DNA of 64,000 nucleotides from PALSA-1004 sp963829085 (GTDB taxonomy: Bacteria; Pseudomonadota; Gammaproteobacteria; Burkholderiales; SG8-41), in the NCBI GenBank assembly GCA_963829085.1, contig CAWHHJ010000012.1, positions 248,001-312,000 on the forward strand, read 5' to 3'. A program made the translations under genes and the position numbers. Below the pieces are notes generated by a model. That model had not been told where the DNA came from. It was given only the letters and a program-made list of their open reading frames with translations, and did not search any database. Below are positions 36,080 through 47,277 of the stretch, piece after piece; positions within the stretch are counted from its first letter, which is position 1, and every line of letters starts with the position of its first letter.

Positions 36080-39000
36080 TTGACCTCAAACGTGCCCACA
36101 ATTTCTGTCTTTAGGTGGTTGCACCTCAGCACAGTGTGGTGTTATCGCGCTGTTACATGGACGGTCATTGTCTGCTCCTTGCTGGTTGCTTTGTCGATGT
36201 TGGGAGTGCGCTTCTGGCTGCTGCCCAACATTGACAGCTATCGAGATCTCATAGCTCGTCGGCTAAGTGAGGCAACGAAGCAGCACATAACGATCGGCAA
36301 ACTTGACGGACGATGGAGCGGGCTGAATCTACAGCTCACCATCAGCGACAGCGTTGTGTACGACAAGGCGCAGCAGCCAGCGCTGAAACTGGCGCGCGTC
36401 GACGGTGTTCTGTCATGGTGGTCCGTTGTTCTGCGGGAGCCGCGCTTCGATTCGATCGAGATCGATCGTCCTGATCTGAATATCCGCCGCGATAAGGCCG
36501 GTGCCATCTGGGTCGCGGGCATCGAGTTGAACGATCGTTCGGCTGGCGGCGGGTTATCCGATTGGCTGTTGCGACAGGACCAAATGGCCATTCGTGACGC
36601 GGCGATTAGTTGGCACGACGAGCTGCGTGACGCGCCGGAGCTGGCGCTTCAGCATGTGGATTTCAGATTCCAGAACGACGGCAGAAACCATCGTTTTGGT
36701 CTGCGTGCGGTCCCGCCGGAAACGCTCGCTACACCGCTCGACGTGCGCGGCAATTTCACGGGCACGAGCGTAAGCGATCTCACCGAGTGGAACGGCCAGG
36801 TTTTTGCACAACTCGATTACACCGATATCGCGGCCTGGCGCAGCTGGCTTGAATTCCCGGTTTATTTTCCGCACGGCGCGGGAGCACTGCGTGCGTGGCT
36901 GGTCCTCAACAAGGGCGAGCTTTCGGAAGTCATTGCAGACGTACAGCTGTCGCAGGTGACGACGCGGCTGGGCAAAGACCTGCCGCAGCTCGACCTTGAA
37001 GCTCTCAAGGGGCGCGTCGGGTGGAAGCTGCTCAGCAACGGATTCGAAGTTACAACTACCAAGCTCGGCATGTCGACTCACGCGCACACGATACAGCCGG
37101 TGGATTTTGTGATGCGTTACCTCGCGCCCACGGAAAATAAACCGCCGCATGGAGAATTACAGGTTAATGTGCTCGAGGTTGGACCACTCCTTGTGCTTGC
37201 CGACCACCTGCCTTTCGAGCCCGAGTTGCGCAAAGAATTTGATGCGTTCAGTCCGCGCGGCACCCTTTACGACGTGGTAGTCAAATGGACAGGCAGCTGG
37301 CCGCGGCCGCAGCAATACGCTGCCAAGGCAAGGTTCGTCGATCTCGCTTTGAAGCCGGTCGGCCGTCTGCCCGGCTTCGCGGGCGTGAGCGGCAACGTTG
37401 ATGGGAACGAGCGCGGGGGTATCCTCGCGTTGAACTCCCAAAAGTCCATCGTCGATTTGCCGCACATTTTTCGCGACAAGCTTGAACTCGATTCGCTCAC
37501 CGCCCAGGCAGCATGGCAACGTACCGGCGAGCAGTATGAACTCAAGCTGCATAATATTTCGTTTACGAACCGTGATCTCGCCGGTACGGTGCAGGCTTCG
37601 TATCAGACAGCGGCGCACGGCCGCGGCGTTATTGACCTAACGGGCAGTGCGACGCGCGCGGATGTTCGCGGCGTATCACATTACATTCCGCTCGCGATCG
37701 GCGAACGTGGCCGTCAGTGGCTCGATAACGCATTTGTCTCCGGTTCCTCGAACGACGTCAAGGTGCGGTTAAAGGGCAACCTCAACGACTTCCCGTTCGA
37801 TGAGGGCAAGGGTGGATTGTTTGAAGTCGTCGCGCGTGTAACCGGCGGAACGCTTGATTATGCGAGCGCCTGGCCCAAGATAGAGAACATCGAAGGCGAC
37901 CTGGTGTTTCATGGACGGCGCATGGACGTGCACGTGCGCGACGGCTCGATTGCCGGCACGCGGATCGCCAACGTGCGGGCCGAGCTGCCGGATTTGAGCG
38001 CATCTGAGCGCCTGCTGACAGTCGTCGGCGAAGCAGAGGGGGCGACGAGCGAATTTCTGAATTTCGTCGCACACACCCCCGTGTTCGATAGCATTGATCG
38101 TTTTTCCGAAAACCTGCGCGCGGACGGCAGAGGAAAGCTCGCACTGAAGCTCACACTGCCGCTCAATAACCTGAAAGACACGAAAATCGCGGGCACTTAT
38201 CAGTTCACGAATAACAAGATCGAAACGGAAGAATTGCCTTTTGCGGTTGAGCAATTGAATGCCCGCATGGAGTTCACAGACACGAGCGTGCGGGTTCCTG
38301 CGGCGACGATGATGATTTTCGGCAGCCCCGCTACATTGAGCGGTGGAACGCAGCGCGACAACTCGGTGCGCATCAATGTCGCGGGCCGAGTGAATATGGA
38401 AAACGTGCAGCGCAGTGCTGCAAACGTTCCGTTTGGGCAGTCGCTGCGCGGATCCACTGACTGGAAAACCACGATTACCTTGCGCAAGCGGGTTGCCGAC
38501 ATACTGTTTGAAAGCACACTTCAGGGTATTGCGTCGGATCTGCCGCCGCCGTTCGGCAAGGCGGCCGCAGACGCGCTTCCCTTGAAACTGGAACGCATTG
38601 TTACCGGCGCCCAGCAGGATCAGATCAATGTCGCGCTCGGCAGTATTGTGTCCGCGCAACTCCAGCGACGTCGCGAGAATGGCCAGCTAGCGGTGGACCG
38701 CGGCACGGTCACCTTGGGCGGTGGCGTCGCGGCAGAACCTGAACGCAAAGGTGTTTACATCACGGGCGGCCTAAAGAGCTTCAACTTCGACCACTGGCTC
38801 GCTATCTCCAAAGCCGCGCTCGGCGATACAGGTCAAGGCCAGCTTGCCGGCATCGACGTCAAGTTCGGCACACTCGATGTATTCGGCCGCCGCTTCAATG
38901 ATCTTGCGATCAGCGGCAGCGCGCAGGCCGGTGTCTGGCAGACGACTCTCGTCGGCCGTGAGCTCGTCGGCGAAATGACATGGCGCTCGCAAGGTAAAGG

Positions 39001-39941
39001 CAAAGTCACTGCGCGCATGAAGAATCTGGTGATACCGTCAGCGTCGCCGGAGCGTCCGCCTCCCTCAATCGACAAGGAAGCGCCGCTCGAGTTGCCTGCG
39101 CTCGACATTTACGCCGACAACTTCCAAGTACGCCAGGCCAGCCTTGGCAAACTTGAACTCACCGCAGTGCTGGACGGTCGTGATTGGCGCCTCGAGCGAC
39201 TGCATATCACTAATCCGGATGCGACACTCGACATCGATGGACTGCTACAGGGCTGGCTTTCTCAGCCGCGGACGATGGTGAACGTCAAGCTCGATGTTCA
39301 CGACATCGGCAAGTTGCTCGTAAGATTGGGCCAGCCGGAAGGCGTGAGGCGAGGCACCGCCAAGCTCGAAGGTCCGCTATCGTGGTCAGGTAATCCGTCC
39401 GAAGTTGATTATGCGACGCTGTCCGGTAATTTCGTTCTCGAAGCGAACAAGGGACAGTTCCTCAAGCTCGATCCGGGCATCGGCAAACTGCTCGGTGTCA
39501 TGAGCTTGCAGTCGCTTCCGCGCCGGCTGTCACTCGACTTTCGAGATATCTTTAGCGAAGGCCTGGCATTTGACGCGATCGTCGGCACGGTGAAAGTGAA
39601 TCGCGGCATTGCGACGACAGAAAACTTTCGTATCCAGGGGCCGGCCGTGCGTATCCAGATGACAGGCGACGTCGATCTCGCGCAGGAGACGCAGAAATTG
39701 CGCGTCAAGATTTTCCCCAGTATGAGCGACAGCTTGTCGGTGGCCGGGTGCGCTGATAGGCGGTCCGATCGCAGGTATTGCTACCTTTGTTGCGCAGAAA
39801 TTGCTCAAAGATCCGATCGATCAGTTCACCGCGTACGAATACAACATCACGGGGACGTGGGCCGATCCCCAAGTCGCCAAGGCGGAGTCTGCGCACTCGC
39901 CCGCCGCGAGCGCTCCGTATGGAACGCAAAGATCCGACTAA
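36080..39941 (+). CDS. YhdP-family AsmA-like envelope protein, +1 frameshift near 39747
   Basis: A very large inner-membrane-anchored periplasmic protein of the YhdP/TamB/AsmA group, implicated in moving phospholipids to the outer membrane. One helix near residues 25-45 (VIVCSLLVALSMLGVRFWLLP) is followed by about 1200 residues of beta-strand repeats. The frame shifts at the end: an extra G in 39746-39748 sends it to a late stop at 39952. Removing it restores VAGALIGGPIAGIATFVAQKLLKDPIDQ and a stop at 39939-39941, 1286 residues. The first codon is TTG 36080 or GTG 36092. The yhdP-nitrilase-tldD order is standard in Betaproteobacteria. Confidence 0.88.
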
Positions 39942-39957
39942 CCAGCCGTTAAAGATC

Positions 39958-40803
39958 ATGACGACGAAGAATTCGCAGTCCGGCTCGTCCGGTCCGCACG
40001 CGCGTATCGCAGCCGTGCAGATGGCATCCGGCCCGCACGTCGAGGCGAATCTAAAGGAAGCCGGACGATTGATAGCCGTTGCCGTCGAACGCGGTGCGGA
40101 TCTCGTCGCGCTGCCGGAATATTTCGCGATCATGGGCATGCAGGATACTGACAAAGTAACCGTGCGCGAGAAAGAAGGCCAGGGCCCCATCCAGGATTTT
40201 CTGTCACAAACCGCAAAACAGCACGGTATCTGGATCGTCGGCGGCTCAGCGCCGCTCGTATCCTCGGATGCAAGGCGCGTGCGCAATAGTTGTCTCGTGT
40301 ACAACAGCCAGGGCACACTTGTCGGGCGTTACGACAAGATCCATCTTTTCGGTTTTGATATGGGTAAGGAGCACTACTCCGAGGAGCGCACGATCGAGCC
40401 GGGCAGCAGCATCAAGGTGATCGATACGCCGTTTGGCCGCGTGGGTCTATCCATCTGTTATGACCTGCGATTCCCGGAACTGTATCGCGCCATGAAGGAT
40501 GTGGACATCATCATGGTACCGTCAGCCTTCACTGAGACGACCGGCAAGGCGCACTGGGAGACGTTGATCCGGGCGCGCGCGATCGAAAATCTCGCCTACG
40601 TCCTCGCACCCGCCCAGGGCGGTTATCATGTCAACGGACGTGAGACGCACGGCGACTCCATGATTGTCGATCCATGGGGTGTTGTGCTCGACCGCCTGCC
40701 GCGCGGCTCCGGCGTCGTAATTGCGTCGATCAACACCGATTATATTCAGCGCCTCAGGAAGAGCCTTCCCGCGCTTCGTCACCGAACGCTGCATACTTGT
40801 TAG
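39958..40803 (+). CDS. Nitrilase-family amidase, deaminated glutathione amidase type
   Basis: A 281-residue carbon-nitrogen hydrolase. The Glu-Lys-Cys triad is visible: E54 in LPEYFAIMG, K127 in GRYDKIHLFGFD and C167 in LSICYDLRFPELYR. The block HWETLIRARAIENLAYVLAPAQGGYH is typical of the NIT1/YbeM group, which clears deaminated glutathione. The frame is open upstream through the yhdP end, and a second ATG exists at 39919; 39958 matches family starts. tldD follows, as is common. Confidence 0.93.
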   Translation: MTTKNSQSGSSGPHARIAAVQMASGPHVEANLKEAGRLIAVAVERGADLVALPEYFAIMGMQDTDKVTVREKEGQGPIQDFLSQTAKQHGIWIVGGSAPLVSSDARRVRNSCLVYNSQGTLVGRYDKIHLFGFDMGKEHYSEERTIEPGSSIKVIDTPFGRVGLSICYDLRFPELYRAMKDVDIIMVPSAFTETTGKAHWETLIRARAIENLAYVLAPAQGGYHVNGRETHGDSMIVDPWGVVLDRLPRGSGVVIASINTDYIQRLRKSLPALRHRTLHTC

Positions 40804-40884
40804 CTGTGGTTAGCTAAGGCCGGGACCCGGCACCGGCGGCGCTCCACTCACATTGCTCACAGATATCTACATACTGGAATCATC

Positions 40885-42360
40885 ATGGCCTCTCAGAAGA
40901 CAATAGACATTATTTCACCGCAGATCGAGACTTCATTCGCCACGGCGAACGAGATACTGCTCGCGCCGTATTCACTCGATGACACGGCGTTACAGCAGAT
41001 ATTCGGACAGATAATGACGCACAAGGTTGACTACGCAGACCTCTACTTTCAGTACAGCCGCAGCGAAGGTTGGAGCCTCGAGGAAGGGATCGTCAAGTCG
41101 GGGAGCTTCAGCATTGATCAAGGCGTAGGCGTGCGAGTGTTGTCGGGTGAAAAAACGGCTTTTGCATACTCCGACGATATCAGCCTCACCGCGCTCAGCG
41201 CTGCGGCGCAGGCGACGCGAGCGATCGCACGTCAGGGCACTGGTGGAAGCACGCAGGTTGCGCGGCGCGACGGCGGCCACAATCTCTACCTTCGCAAAGA
41301 TCCGCTCGCCAGTCTCGATGACGCCGCAAAGGTCTCCCTGCTTGAAACTCTCGAGCGCAAAGCGCGCGCGCTCGATGCCCGCGTTACGCAAGTGATCGCG
41401 CATCTGGGTGGCGAATATGAGGTGATCCTCGTCACCCGCAGCGACGGCGTCACTGCAGCCGACGTTCGCCCGCTCGTGCGTGTTTCGCTGCAGGTTATCG
41501 TCGAGCAGGATGGACGGCGCGAGCAGGGCAGCGCCGGTGGCGGCGGCCGTTACGATTACACTTATTTCACCGACGCAATTCTTCAGGACTATGCCAAGAA
41601 AGCTGTCGATCAAGCGTTGACGAATCTTGCGGCGCGCCCGGCGCCTGCGGGAACAATGACCGTCGTGCTTGGGCCCGGTTGGCCGGGTATTCTGCTGCAC
41701 GAAGCGATCGGTCACGGTCTGGAAGGCGATTTCAACCGCAAGGGAAGCTCCGCGTTCAGCGGTCGCATCGGCGAACGCGTTGCCGCACCCGGTGTAACCG
41801 TCGTTGACGATGGCACGCTGCGTGATCGGCGCGGGTCGCTCAATATCGATGATGAAGGCAATGTCACCCAGCGCAATGTGCTGATAGAAGACGGCGTGCT
41901 CAAAGGCTACATGCAGGATAGTCTGAACGCGCGGCTCATGAATGTGCCGGTAACCGGCAACGGCAGGCGGGAATCGTTCGCCCACATCCCGATGCCGCGC
42001 ATGACAAACACGTATATGTTGAACGGCGGCCAGGACCCGCGCGAGATCGTCGAGTCGGTGCAGCATGGCCTTTATGCGGTTAATTTTGGCGGCGGCCAGG
42101 TGGATATCACGAGCGGCAAGTTTGTTTTTTCCGCGGCCGAGGCTTACATGATCGAAAACGGCAAGGTGACGTATCCGGTTAAGGGCGCAACACTGATCGG
42201 CAATGGCCCGGACGTACTGACGCGTGTCACGATGATCGGCAATGACATGGCGCTCGACAGCGGCGTCGGCACTTGCGGCAAGGAAGGTCAGAGCGTTCCG
42301 GTGGGTGTGGGACAGCCGACGCTCAAGCTCGACAGTCTTACTGTTGGCGGCACTGCATAA
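40885..42360 (+). CDS. tldD: Metalloprotease TldD
   Basis: Catalytic half of the TldD/TldE (PmbA) protease. The 491-residue protein has the zinc site HEAIGHGLEGDF starting at about residue 272, preceded by VVLGPGWPGILL and followed by the GERVAAPGVTVVDDGTL and GYMQDSLNARLM blocks. The N-terminal region VDYADLYFQYSRSEGWSLEEGIVKSGSF matches the family. The partner gene is at 4048, 36 kb away, so the two are expressed separately. Confidence 0.95.
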   Translation: MASQKTIDIISPQIETSFATANEILLAPYSLDDTALQQIFGQIMTHKVDYADLYFQYSRSEGWSLEEGIVKSGSFSIDQGVGVRVLSGEKTAFAYSDDISLTALSAAAQATRAIARQGTGGSTQVARRDGGHNLYLRKDPLASLDDAAKVSLLETLERKARALDARVTQVIAHLGGEYEVILVTRSDGVTAADVRPLVRVSLQVIVEQDGRREQGSAGGGGRYDYTYFTDAILQDYAKKAVDQALTNLAARPAPAGTMTVVLGPGWPGILLHEAIGHGLEGDFNRKGSSAFSGRIGERVAAPGVTVVDDGTLRDRRGSLNIDDEGNVTQRNVLIEDGVLKGYMQDSLNARLMNVPVTGNGRRESFAHIPMPRMTNTYMLNGGQDPREIVESVQHGLYAVNFGGGQVDITSGKFVFSAAEAYMIENGKVTYPVKGATLIGNGPDVLTRVTMIGNDMALDSGVGTCGKEGQSVPVGVGQPTLKLDSLTVGGTA

Positions 42361-42403
42361 CAGCGCTTCCGAATCCGGTCACTGATGCCCTGATTACTGC
42401 CGC

Positions 42404-42970
42404 ATGCGCAAACTTGCAGATATCGAGCGCGAACGGGCGCAGCAGGATGATTCAGCGGATGACCACTCCGGGCCGCCGCTGCCGCCCGGCGCGAAGAACT
42501 ATATAACGCCCGCGGGCTACGCCCGACTCAGGAAGGAGTTGCAGGAATTACTCGATCGTGAGCGGCCGCAGCTTGTTAAAGTCATCGCGTGGGCAGCCTC
42601 GAACGGCGACCGCTCGGAAAACGCCGACTATATCTATGGCAAGCGGCGTTTGCGACAGATCGATGGCCGCATCCGGTTTCTGACCAAGCGGCTTGAAATT
42701 GCGGAGGTGATCGATCCCGAGCGTCCCGGAGTCGATCAGGTGTTCTTCGGCGCGACCGTGGCGTATCGCGATGGCCGCGGCCTCGAACGCACTGTAGCCA
42801 TCGTCGGCCAGGATGAAGTCGATCCCGCACGTGGCCGCATAAGCTGGATTTCACCCGTGGCGCGTGCGCTCGCAAAATCACGTGAAGGCGATGTGGTGAC
42901 TCTCAGGACGCCGGCCGGCACGGACGAACTGGAGGTTGTGACCGTTCGTTACGTCGCATTGCCGGCGTAA
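42404..42970 (+). CDS. greB: Transcription elongation factor GreB
   Basis: Rescues backtracked RNA polymerase by stimulating transcript cleavage through its secondary channel. The 188-residue product has a non-conserved acidic start, then NYITPAGYARLRKELQELL, the coiled-coil tip NGDRSENADYIYGKRRLRQIDGRIRFL that distinguishes GreB from GreA, and the FKBP-like C-terminal domain (VFFGATVAYRDGRG to the end). It follows tldD and precedes the TPR glycosyltransferase gene by two bases. Confidence 0.93.
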   Translation: MRKLADIERERAQQDDSADDHSGPPLPPGAKNYITPAGYARLRKELQELLDRERPQLVKVIAWAASNGDRSENADYIYGKRRLRQIDGRIRFLTKRLEIAEVIDPERPGVDQVFFGATVAYRDGRGLERTVAIVGQDEVDPARGRISWISPVARALAKSREGDVVTLRTPAGTDELEVVTVRYVALPA

Positions 42971-42972
42971 CA

Positions 42973-44536
42973 ATGCTGCGGAAACTGCTTACCGGTCTGC
43001 TTCACAAAGGCCGTCGCGCCGAGGTATCAACGGACGCTGCCGCGGATGATGGTCGCCGAGTCGAGGCGGACACTGGATCTTGCACGCAGCTCCTCTCGAG
43101 CGCTGAAGCGGCGGCGAAAGCCGGGCGCCTTGCCACCGCCATCGAATATTACCGCGCATGTGCAGAAGCTTATCCAGATACGCTCGACGCACATCTGGGC
43201 ATGGCAAGTGTACTGGTTGATCTGTGGTGTCTCGACGAGGCGGTCAGCGCCTACCGCAGAGCATTGGAATTGTCCCCAGCCTCGGGTGCAATCTGGTCTG
43301 CGCTTCTCTTTCACTCTCACTATTTATGTGCTGTCGAACCACGGGCGATGTTCGAGCTCCATCGCCGCTATGGCGAGTTAATGCGGCGGCCCGGTCTTCC
43401 ACACGCCGGGATCGCGCGGAAGGCCGATGATGGCACCCGCCGCTTACGTATAGGCTATGTGTCACCGAATTTTTCCCGCCATTCGGTCGGCTACTTCATA
43501 GAACCGGTAATCCGGTGTCACGACCGCGCCCGGTTTGAAATTTTCTGCTATTACTCTCACCGGCTGTCCGACGAAACAACGCAGCGCATCCGGACCTTTG
43601 CCGATGGCTGGCGCGATATTGCGGGTCTTGCCGACGCTTCCATCATAAAAATGATAGGCGACGACAGAATCGATATTCTCGTTGACCTTGCGGGACACTC
43701 AAAAGGGAATCACCTTGGCGTGTTTGCGGCCAAGCCGGCGCCGGTTCAGATAACGTGGCTTGGCTATCCGGACACCACTGGTCTTGACGCCATGGATTAC
43801 CGGGTAACTGACAAAGTGGCTGATCCCGTCGCAACCGCTGACGCGTTGAGTACCTGAGCGCCTGCTGCGAATCGACGATTGCTTCCTGTGTTATCAACCG
43901 CCGGCCGACAGCCCGCTGGTCGGCAAGCGCGCACCCGAGTCAGCCGTCGTGTTTTGTTCGTTCAATAGCCTGCCCAAGGTTACTGAGCCGATGCTAAAAA
44001 TCTGGTCACGTATTCTGTCAGCAGTGCCCCGTTCCAGGCTGGCCCTCAAAGCGGCGGCGTTAAGTTTTCCGGATACCGTAGATCGCGTTACTGACGCGCT
44101 GGACCGCAGCGGCATCGACCCGTCACGCGTCGAGTTACGCGGCTGGGTCACCCGTCGCGAAGATCATCTCGAGCGCTATCAATCAATCGACGTCGCCCTC
44201 GACACGTTTCCCTACAACGGCACGACGACAACGTGTGAGGCGCTGTGGATGGGTGTGCCGGTGGTGACACTCGCCGGCGACGTCCACATGTCGCGCGTGG
44301 GCGCCAGCATTCTGACGTGCGTTGGATTGCGCGAACTCGTCGCAAGCGACGCGCAGAGCTATACAGATATTGCGATTGCGCTCGCGGGCGATCCGATGCG
44401 CCGGGAGGAACTGCGCGCGAGCTTGCGTGAGCGGCTGACTGCATCGCCACTGCTCGACCACTCGGCATTCACCCGCAAGTTGGAGAACCACTTCGCTATG
44501 AGTTGGGCCGGCCGCGCGACGGCTGAGCAAGTTTGA
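42973..44536 (+). CDS. TPR/O-GlcNAc-transferase-like (GT41) protein, +1 frameshift at 43855
   Basis: The SPINDLY/OGT family: two or three TPR units in residues 35-110 (ATAIEYYRACAEAYPDTLDAHLGMASVL and the next repeat), then a GT41 domain. The first half gives RLRIGYVSPNFSRHSVGYFIEPV and ITWLGYPDTTGLDAMDYRVTD. The frame then meets TGA at 43855; dropping the T restores DALSTERLLRIDDCFLCYQPP and continues through DTFPYNGTTTTCEALWMGVPVVTLAGDVHMSRVGASIL to 44536, giving 520 residues. Bacterial members glycosylate proteins or act in surface polysaccharide pathways; no acceptor candidate is adjacent. The extra base may be an error. Confidence 0.82.
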
Positions 44537-44567
44537 CCCGGCTGTCCGGTTCCCAGAACCGAAACAG

Positions 44568-44999
44568 TTACCGGCGCTTGGTGTCCGCCGCGTCCTCGAG
44601 ATAAGGCTGGCATCTCCTTCCCTGGGGATCGGCGCGCAGGTGGTAAACATGGCCATCGCGCAGCTCGACCTGCATCAGGACATCTTGCGGAAAATATCGA
44701 TAGTCGACGTATAACCCGCAAGCGACCGTTAGCTCATAGCTCCCGGGTGTTAGACGCGTCACGTTCTGGCCGAAAGCGATTTTTTGCTGATTCGCCTTGG
44801 CCACGAACAGACTGCTGACACGAGTTCCCTCCGAAGGCTCAAGGGCAGCGCGCGCATTCTCCACAGCGGTACTGCCGAACCCGACGATAAGCGCACGGCC
44901 CGGCTCGGCATTGACCGCGGCGGCTTCGTTCGAGATCTGCTTTGCGGCACAACCTCCGAGCCATATGCAGACGCTAACGACCAGCGCCATGGATTTCAT
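44568..44999 (-). CDS. Small putative lipoprotein, unknown function
   Basis: A 143-residue secreted protein. The signal peptide ends in LGGC, a good lipobox with the acylated cysteine at residue 17. The mature part reads like a small beta-sandwich: ALIVGFGSTAVEN, RVSSLFVAKANQQKIAF, then RLTPGSYELTVACGLYVDYRYFP, a pattern seen in surface lipoproteins that carry a PEGA-like strand. No recognised family. It converges with the glycosyltransferase gene. Confidence 0.65.
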   Translation of the reverse strand: MKSMALVVSVCIWLGGCAAKQISNEAAAVNAEPGRALIVGFGSTAVENARAALEPSEGTRVSSLFVAKANQQKIAFGQNVTRLTPGSYELTVACGLYVDYRYFPQDVLMQVELRDGHVYHLRADPQGRRCQPYLEDAADTKRR

Positions 45000-45154
45000 G
45001 TCTTGTCTTCCTGTCGCCGCACGAGCGGTGCGGTGGATTCTATCAAACCGCGCTTAACACCTGACGGACGACCGATTTTCTTATCGAGCATTGCATATGG
45101 CTGCATCACCGGAGAAACGATCATCCGCCTGCGAAGCGATATTACCCGTTGGGT

Positions 45155-45160
45155 TATAAT
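45155..45160 (+). promoter_or_regulatory. Candidate -10 box of aroG
   Basis: A perfect TATAAT lies 24 bases before the aroG ATG. No good -35 match is seen. Confidence 0.4.
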
Positions 45161-45184
45161 TTTAGGCTTTGCTGCTATCCGCAC

Positions 45185-46252
45185 ATGCTAAGAACAGACG
45201 ATCTACGCATACTTGAGATAAAAGAACTGGTCTCTCCGGTCAGTGTCCTCGGCGAGTACCCGCTTTCCGATAAGGCGGCACGGCTTACCTACGAGACACG
45301 TCAGGCCATTCACCGTATTCTGCACGGCGCGGATGATCGCCTGCTCGTAATCACGGGGCCATGTTCCATCCATGATGTCGCTGCTGCCAGGGAATATGCG
45401 GCGAAACTCAAAGAGGTGAAGACCAAACTCGCCAATGACCTGGTGATCGTGATGCGCGTTTATTTCGAGAAGCCGCGCACCACCATTGGCTGGAAGGGAC
45501 TCATCAATGATCCCAAGCTCGACGGCAGTTTCAGCATCAACGAAGGCATACGCGTCGCGCGTGACCTGCTGCTTAATCTTAACGAACTCGGCATGCCGGC
45601 GGGCTGTGAGTTTCTTGACATGATAACGCCGCAATATATAGCCGACCTTGTTTCATGGGGCGCCATCGGTGCGCGCACAACCGAGAGCCAGATCCACCGC
45701 GAGCTCGCGTCCGGACTCTCATGTCCGGTCGGATTCAAGAACGGCACTGACGGCAATATCAAAATTGCAGTCGACGCCATACGCGCCGCACAGGCGCCGC
45801 ATCATTTCCTGTCGGTCACGAAGGCCGGGCACTCGGCTATTGTCTCGACTGCGGGCAACGAAGATTGCCATATCATCCTGCGCGGCGGCAAAGCGCCCAA
45901 CTATGATGCGCCGAGCGTCGAGGCGGCCGCCAAAGGGCTCGCCGAGGCGGGTCTCGCGCAGCGACTCATGATCGATTTCAGCCATGCGAATTCGAGCAAG
46001 AATCCGCAGAAACAAGTAGAAGTTGGCCAGGATGTGGCGCGCCAACTGGCGGACGGTGACGACCGCATCTTCGGCGTCATGGTCGAGAGCCATTTGAAGG
46101 CAGGCCGTCAGGATCTGACGCCCGGCAAGCCGCTCGTATATGGTCAAAGCATCACAGATGGCTGCATCAGTTGGGAAGACAATCGGCGGTTGCTTGATTC
46201 CCTGGCGGAGGGAGTGCGTGCCCGCCGCGTCAAGCTGCTTGAAGCGGAGTAG
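45185..46252 (+). CDS. aroG: 3-deoxy-7-phosphoheptulonate synthase (DAHP synthase), type I
   Basis: First step of the shikimate pathway, condensing PEP with erythrose 4-phosphate. The 355-residue enzyme has LLVITGPCSIHDVAAAREYA near residue 55, the PEP-site MRVYFEKPRTTIGWKGLINDP, GARTTESQIHRELASGL and the metal histidine in IDFSHANSSKNPQKQ. The N-terminal region through DDLRILEIKELVSP is the feedback-binding type. The longer frame from 45149 lacks family support; the ATG at 45185 fits. Confidence 0.95.
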   Translation: MLRTDDLRILEIKELVSPVSVLGEYPLSDKAARLTYETRQAIHRILHGADDRLLVITGPCSIHDVAAAREYAAKLKEVKTKLANDLVIVMRVYFEKPRTTIGWKGLINDPKLDGSFSINEGIRVARDLLLNLNELGMPAGCEFLDMITPQYIADLVSWGAIGARTTESQIHRELASGLSCPVGFKNGTDGNIKIAVDAIRAAQAPHHFLSVTKAGHSAIVSTAGNEDCHIILRGGKAPNYDAPSVEAAAKGLAEAGLAQRLMIDFSHANSSKNPQKQVEVGQDVARQLADGDDRIFGVMVESHLKAGRQDLTPGKPLVYGQSITDGCISWEDNRRLLDSLAEGVRARRVKLLEAE

Positions 46253-46315
46253 CAAGCGAACCAATCAGCGGCGCGTCGCTGTCTTTCCCTGATTGTCAGC
46301 GCCGGCGCACGTCCG

Positions 46316-47200
46316 ATGCGCGCGATATTCATCAGTCTACTTGGCGTTTGCGCGGCGGGTATCATCAACGCCGCACAACTCACTGCTACCGACGATCGCG
46401 GAACGCAGATCGCTTTGCCGGATAGACCGGCGCGCATCGTCGCGCTGGCACCTTCAGTAACCGAATTGCTGTTTGCGGCAGGCGCGGGCGAAAAGATCGT
46501 CGGCGTCGCCCGTTATAGCGATTTTCCAGCGGCGGCTGCTCGCATTGCGCAGGTTGGCGATGCGTCGCGTATCGATCTTGAGCGCGTGTTGAGTCTGCGG
46601 CCTGATCTTGTCGTCGCCTGGAAAAGCGGCAATCACGCTGCAGATATCGAAAGTCTCGAGCGCCTGGGCATTACTGTATTTGTGGCCGAACCAGAAACTC
46701 TTGCGGCGATTTCCCGGCTGGTGCGAACGTTTGGCATGCTGGCAGGAACTGATGCGGCAAAAACGGCAGCAGCACAATTCGAGTCGGGCATAGCTGCGTT
46801 GGGGGTCCGGTATAAGAAGCGGCCCGCCGTTCGCGTCTTTTATGAGATATGGCACGAGCCGCTCATCACCGTAAACGGGCGCCATGTCATCAGTGACGTG
46901 ATTTCGCTGTGCGGAGGCAGCAACATCTTTTCTGCGGTACCCGTGTTGACGCCGATCGTCTCACTCGAGAGTGTGATGGCGGCGGGGCCCGATGTTGTTC
47001 TCGGCGGAAGCTCCGCCATGACACCGGGAGACTTCTCGAGCCATTGGCGCGACTACGCCAAATATGCCGCCCTGCGTGACGTGCAAGCGCGTTTCGTCGC
47101 GCCTGACACCATACAGCGCCAGAGCTTACGCCTGGTCGAGGGCGCGGCGGCCGTTTGCGCGCACCTCGACGAGATACGCTCTCTCAAACAGTTGCATTAA
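46316..47200 (+). CDS. Helical-backbone metal/cobalamin binding protein (BtuF-like)
   Basis: Periplasmic binding protein of cluster A-II, 294 residues with a signal peptide ending near INAAQ. It shows the class entry RPARIVALAPSVTELLFAAGAGEKIVGV, the DLVVAWKSGNHAADIESLERLGITVF connection and the C-lobe start FYEIWHEPLITVNGRHVISDVI. The Trp-rich interface and lack of Tyr/His iron ligands suggest vitamin B12 rather than haem or siderophore. The corresponding BtuC and BtuD genes are not adjacent. It converges with a cobalamin adenosyltransferase, which supports the assignment. Confidence 0.85.
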   Translation: MRAIFISLLGVCAAGIINAAQLTATDDRGTQIALPDRPARIVALAPSVTELLFAAGAGEKIVGVARYSDFPAAAARIAQVGDASRIDLERVLSLRPDLVVAWKSGNHAADIESLERLGITVFVAEPETLAAISRLVRTFGMLAGTDAAKTAAAQFESGIAALGVRYKKRPAVRVFYEIWHEPLITVNGRHVISDVISLCGGSNIFSAVPVLTPIVSLESVMAAGPDVVLGGSSAMTPGDFSSHWRDYAKYAALRDVQARFVAPDTIQRQSLRLVEGAAAVCAHLDEIRSLKQLH

Positions 47201-47277
47201 ACGCGCACAACGCATCAAACCGGAGGTGCTTTCGAAAGCTAAGTGAAACGCACAACCGAAATGTATGCGCGCAGCGC

